Positions 62,069-64,000 of a stretch of DNA of 64,000 bases are shown piece after piece (position 1 is the stretch's first letter; each line of letters opens with the position of its first letter). The notes beneath the pieces are model-generated. The model did not search any database. It had not been told where the DNA came from and was given only the letters and a program-made list of their open reading frames with translations. The stretch is from Massilia sp. NR 4-1 (lineage in GTDB: Bacteria > Pseudomonadota > Gammaproteobacteria > Burkholderiales > Burkholderiaceae_D), in assembly GCF_001191005.1 (NCBI RefSeq), contig NZ_CP012201.1:1922001-1986000 (forward strand). Direction: 5' to 3'. The position numbers and the translations under genes were made by a program.

Positions 62069-63173
62069 ATGGAAGCTGAACGCATCAATTCCCTCTCCGC
62101 CCTGCTCGCCGATCTGACGACGCGCGAAGCCGAACTTCGGAGGTATCTTTGACTTCGATAAGAAGTCGGAGAAACTCGAACAACTGAACGCCGAGCTGGA
62201 AGACCCGGCGGTCTGGAACGACCCTAAACGCGCCCAGGACATGGGCCGCGAAAAGAAAGCGCTGGAAGGCGTGGTCCTGACCCTGATCAAGGCCGATAAC
62301 GACCTGCGCGACATGAACGACCTGTTCGCCATGGCCAAGGAAGAAGGCGACGGCGATACGCTGGAATCGGTCGCGGGCGACGTGTCCGAAATCCAGAAAG
62401 TCATCGAATCGATGGAATTCCGCCGGATGTTCAACAATCCGATGGATCCGAACAACTGCTTCATCGACATCCAGGCCGGTGCCGGCGGTACCGAAGCCCA
62501 GGACTGGGCCTCCATGCTGCTGCGCCAGTACGTGCGCTATTGCGAGCGCAAGGGCTTCAAGGTCGAGATCATGGAACAGTCGGACGGCGAGGTTGCCGGC
62601 ATCAAGACCGCGACCCTGAAAATCGAGGGCGAGTACGCTTACGGCCATCTGCGCACCGAAACCGGCGTGCACCGCCTGGTGCGCAAGTCGCCGTTCGACA
62701 GCGCCAACGGCCGCCACACCTCGTTCACCTCGCTCTTCGTCTATCCCGAAGTGGATGATTCGATCGAGATCGAGATCAACCCGGCCGACCTGCGCATCGA
62801 TACCTATCGCGCATCGGGCGCCGGCGGTCAGCACATCAACAAGACCGACTCCGCGGTTCGTCTGACCCACGGCCCATCGGGCATCGTGGTGCAGTGCCAG
62901 AACGACCGTTCCCAGCACCGCAACAAGGCCGAGGCGATGGAAATGCTGAAGGCCAAGCTGTATGAGCAGGAACTGCGCAAGCGCATGAGCGAGCAGCAGA
63001 AGCTGGAAGACTCCAAGACCGATGTGGGCTGGGGCCACCAGATCCGCTCCTACGTGCTGGACCAGTCGCGCATCAAGGATCTGCGCACCGGCTTCGAAAC
63101 CGGCAATACCAAGAACGTGCTGGACGGCGACCTGGACGATTTCATCTCCGCCTCGCTGAAACAGGGCGTTTAA
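62069..63173 (+). CDS. prfB: Peptide chain release factor 2 (programmed +1 frameshift)
   Basis: RF2 terminates translation at UGA and UAA. The coding sequence is 62069-62149 joined to 62151-63173, giving 367 residues (E. coli has 365). Frame 0 stops at an in-frame TGA (62150-62152) after codon 27; skipping one base continues DFDKKSEKLEQLNAEL. The stop-recognition tripeptide is SPF (RKSPFDSANG) and the peptidyl-hydrolysis motif is GGQ (GAGGQHINKTDSAVRL). Low RF2 makes the ribosome slip rather than stop, so the protein controls its own level. lysS follows after one gene. Confidence 0.97.
62139..62153 (+). promoter_or_regulatory. RF2 programmed frameshift site
   Basis: CGGAGGTATCTTTGAC combines an internal ribosome-binding-like GGAGG, three bases before CTT, with the slippery CTT TGA C. 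It matches the known RF2 site (AGGGGGTATCTTTGAC in E. coli) with small changes in the upstream part. Confidence 0.95.
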
Positions 63174-63176
63174 ACG

Positions 63177-63857
63177 ATGAGCCAGACCGTACGCGCTTTC
63201 GTTTTCGATATGGATGGCACGATCGTCGACAATATGGCCTTCCACACCCAGTCGTGGCTGGCCTTTTTCGCGCGCCGCGGCCGCGAAGTCGACGCCGACG
63301 AGTTTTTCCGCACCACCGCCGGCCGCCAGGGCGGGGAAATCATGCGCAGCTATCTGGGCGAACACCTCAGCCACGAGGAAGTCGCCCTGCTCTCGCATGA
63401 GAAGGAAGAACTGTACCGCGAGCTGTACGCGCCGCACCTGGCCACCGTGTCCGGTTTCGATGCGCTGACCGGCGCCGCCCGCGCCGACGGCGTGAAACTG
63501 GCCGTGGCCAGCGCCGCGCCGCCGTCGAATATCGACTTCACGCTGGACGGTCTGGATCTGCGCCACCGCTTCGACACCGTGGTCTGCGCCGCCGACGTGG
63601 AACGCGGCAAGCCGCATCCCGATGGTTTCCTGCTGGCGGCCCAGCGCTGCGGCGCCGCGCCCGAGCACTGCATCGTGTTCGAGGACGCGCCGCTGGGCGT
63701 GGAAGCGGCGCGCCGCGCCGGCATGCGCGCCGTGGTGCTGACCACCACCCTGCCGGCCGAAGCATTTGCGGAGTTCGACAATGTGATCTGCATTGCGCGC
63801 GACTTCAGCGAACTGAATATCGCCGAGCTGTTTGCCAGCAGCCCGGCCACCAACTAA
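63177..63857 (+). CDS. HAD-superfamily phosphatase (beta-phosphoglucomutase-like)
   Basis: A 226-residue HAD hydrolase, subclass IA. Motif I is FDMDGTIVDNM (nucleophile and acid/base Asp), motif II is LAVASAAP, the Lys is in RGKPHPDGF and motif IV is VFEDAPLGVEAA. Substrates of such proteins are usually sugar phosphates. It starts three bases after the prfB stop, inserted between prfB and lysS, which are adjacent in many species. Confidence 0.9.
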   Translation: MSQTVRAFVFDMDGTIVDNMAFHTQSWLAFFARRGREVDADEFFRTTAGRQGGEIMRSYLGEHLSHEEVALLSHEKEELYRELYAPHLATVSGFDALTGAARADGVKLAVASAAPPSNIDFTLDGLDLRHRFDTVVCAADVERGKPHPDGFLLAAQRCGAAPEHCIVFEDAPLGVEAARRAGMRAVVLTTTLPAEAFAEFDNVICIARDFSELNIAELFASSPATN

Positions 63858-63885
63858 ATAACACCCCTCAACACCAGACTAGATC

Positions 63886-64000
63886 ATGACTACGGAAATC
63901 CAAGAACAGGCAGCAGGCCCGGACGACAACAAAATCATCGCCGAGCGCCGTGCCAAGCTGGCAGCCATCCGCGCCCAGGGCGTGGCCTTCCCGAACGACT
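63886..64000 (+). CDS. lysS: Lysyl-tRNA synthetase, N-terminal fragment (runs off window)
   Basis: The first 38 codons read MTTEIQEQAAGPDDNKIIAE then RRAKLAAIRAQGVAFPND, the usual opening of class II lysyl-tRNA synthetase with the RRAKLxxLRxxGxAFPND signature. It lies 28 bases after the HAD gene. The prfB-lysS linkage supports the call. Confidence 0.92.
   Translation, partial: MTTEIQEQAAGPDDNKIIAERRAKLAAIRAQGVAFPND

Noticed and set aside
62069..62152. prfB as a broken gene because of an in-frame TGA
   Set aside because: The context CTT TGA C with GGAGG just upstream is the known programmed frameshift of RF2, so the gene is functional.
1..64000. CRISPR arrays, rRNA or tRNA genes
   Set aside because: No spaced identical repeats or recognisable tRNA/rRNA cores were seen on reading the window.

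Overview
The window is GC-rich bacterial chromosome, most likely from a betaproteobacterium of the Oxalobacteraceae (Massilia, Duganella or Janthinobacterium relatives). This is judged by eye from housekeeping proteins (ThyA, FolA, Dcd, LolCD, RecJ, RF2, LysS), from family-typical genes (DUF2288, the COG4255-type gene joined to recJ) and from a PEP-CTERM sorting signal. No rRNA, tRNA or CRISPR array was seen.

Layout. 1-9651: end of thyA, then minus-strand genes (a carAB pair, a chemoreceptor, a DJ-1/PfpI protein, a serine hydrolase), then folA. The CarB here carries an extra C-terminal domain that looks nucleotide- or NAD-processing, and its regulatory domain has lost most UMP-contact residues. 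9683-16140: DUF4337 protein, a large PLP amino-acid decarboxylase with a terminator-like leader hairpin, and an exported DUF1800/DUF1501 pair. 16243-25586: a sigma-54 activator gene converging on a compact eight-gene minus-strand operon that I cannot assign to any described system. It holds three related small proteins, a HEVGH metalloprotease-like protein, a 735-residue protein, an AONS-like PLP protein, a GIY-YIG-like protein and an amidohydrolase. Its promoter region carries a good -24/-12 site on a perfect palindrome. 25688-30163: a Cpx-like envelope stress module, with a divergent CpxP-like operon and two exact GTAAA-N5-GTAAA CpxR boxes. 30167-42695: mostly housekeeping (dcd, hydrolase, comEC, tatD, lolD, two tandem lolC-type genes, a COG4255-like gene, recJ).

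42842-61890 is an accessory block lying between recJ and prfB. It holds a MocR regulator, an orphan tssFG pair (type VI secretion baseplate), a RES/Xre toxin-antitoxin pair, and an AT-richer patch of small immunity-like genes. That patch includes one gene with two frameshifts, an IS481-type insertion sequence and short intergenic repeats. Further on are cpdB, a Sel1 protein and a TraB/GumN relative, then a sigma-54-driven surface operon: a PEP-CTERM protein with a cohesin-like domain, a lipase-like protein and a protein ending in a dockerin-like Ca-binding repeat. 62069-64000: prfB with its programmed +1 frameshift, a HAD phosphatase and the start of lysS.

Most promising for follow-up: the sigma-54-controlled cluster at 17588-25586, the CarB fusion, and the cohesin/dockerin-like PEP-CTERM operon. 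Names rest on motif and family recognition by eye; no database search was run.
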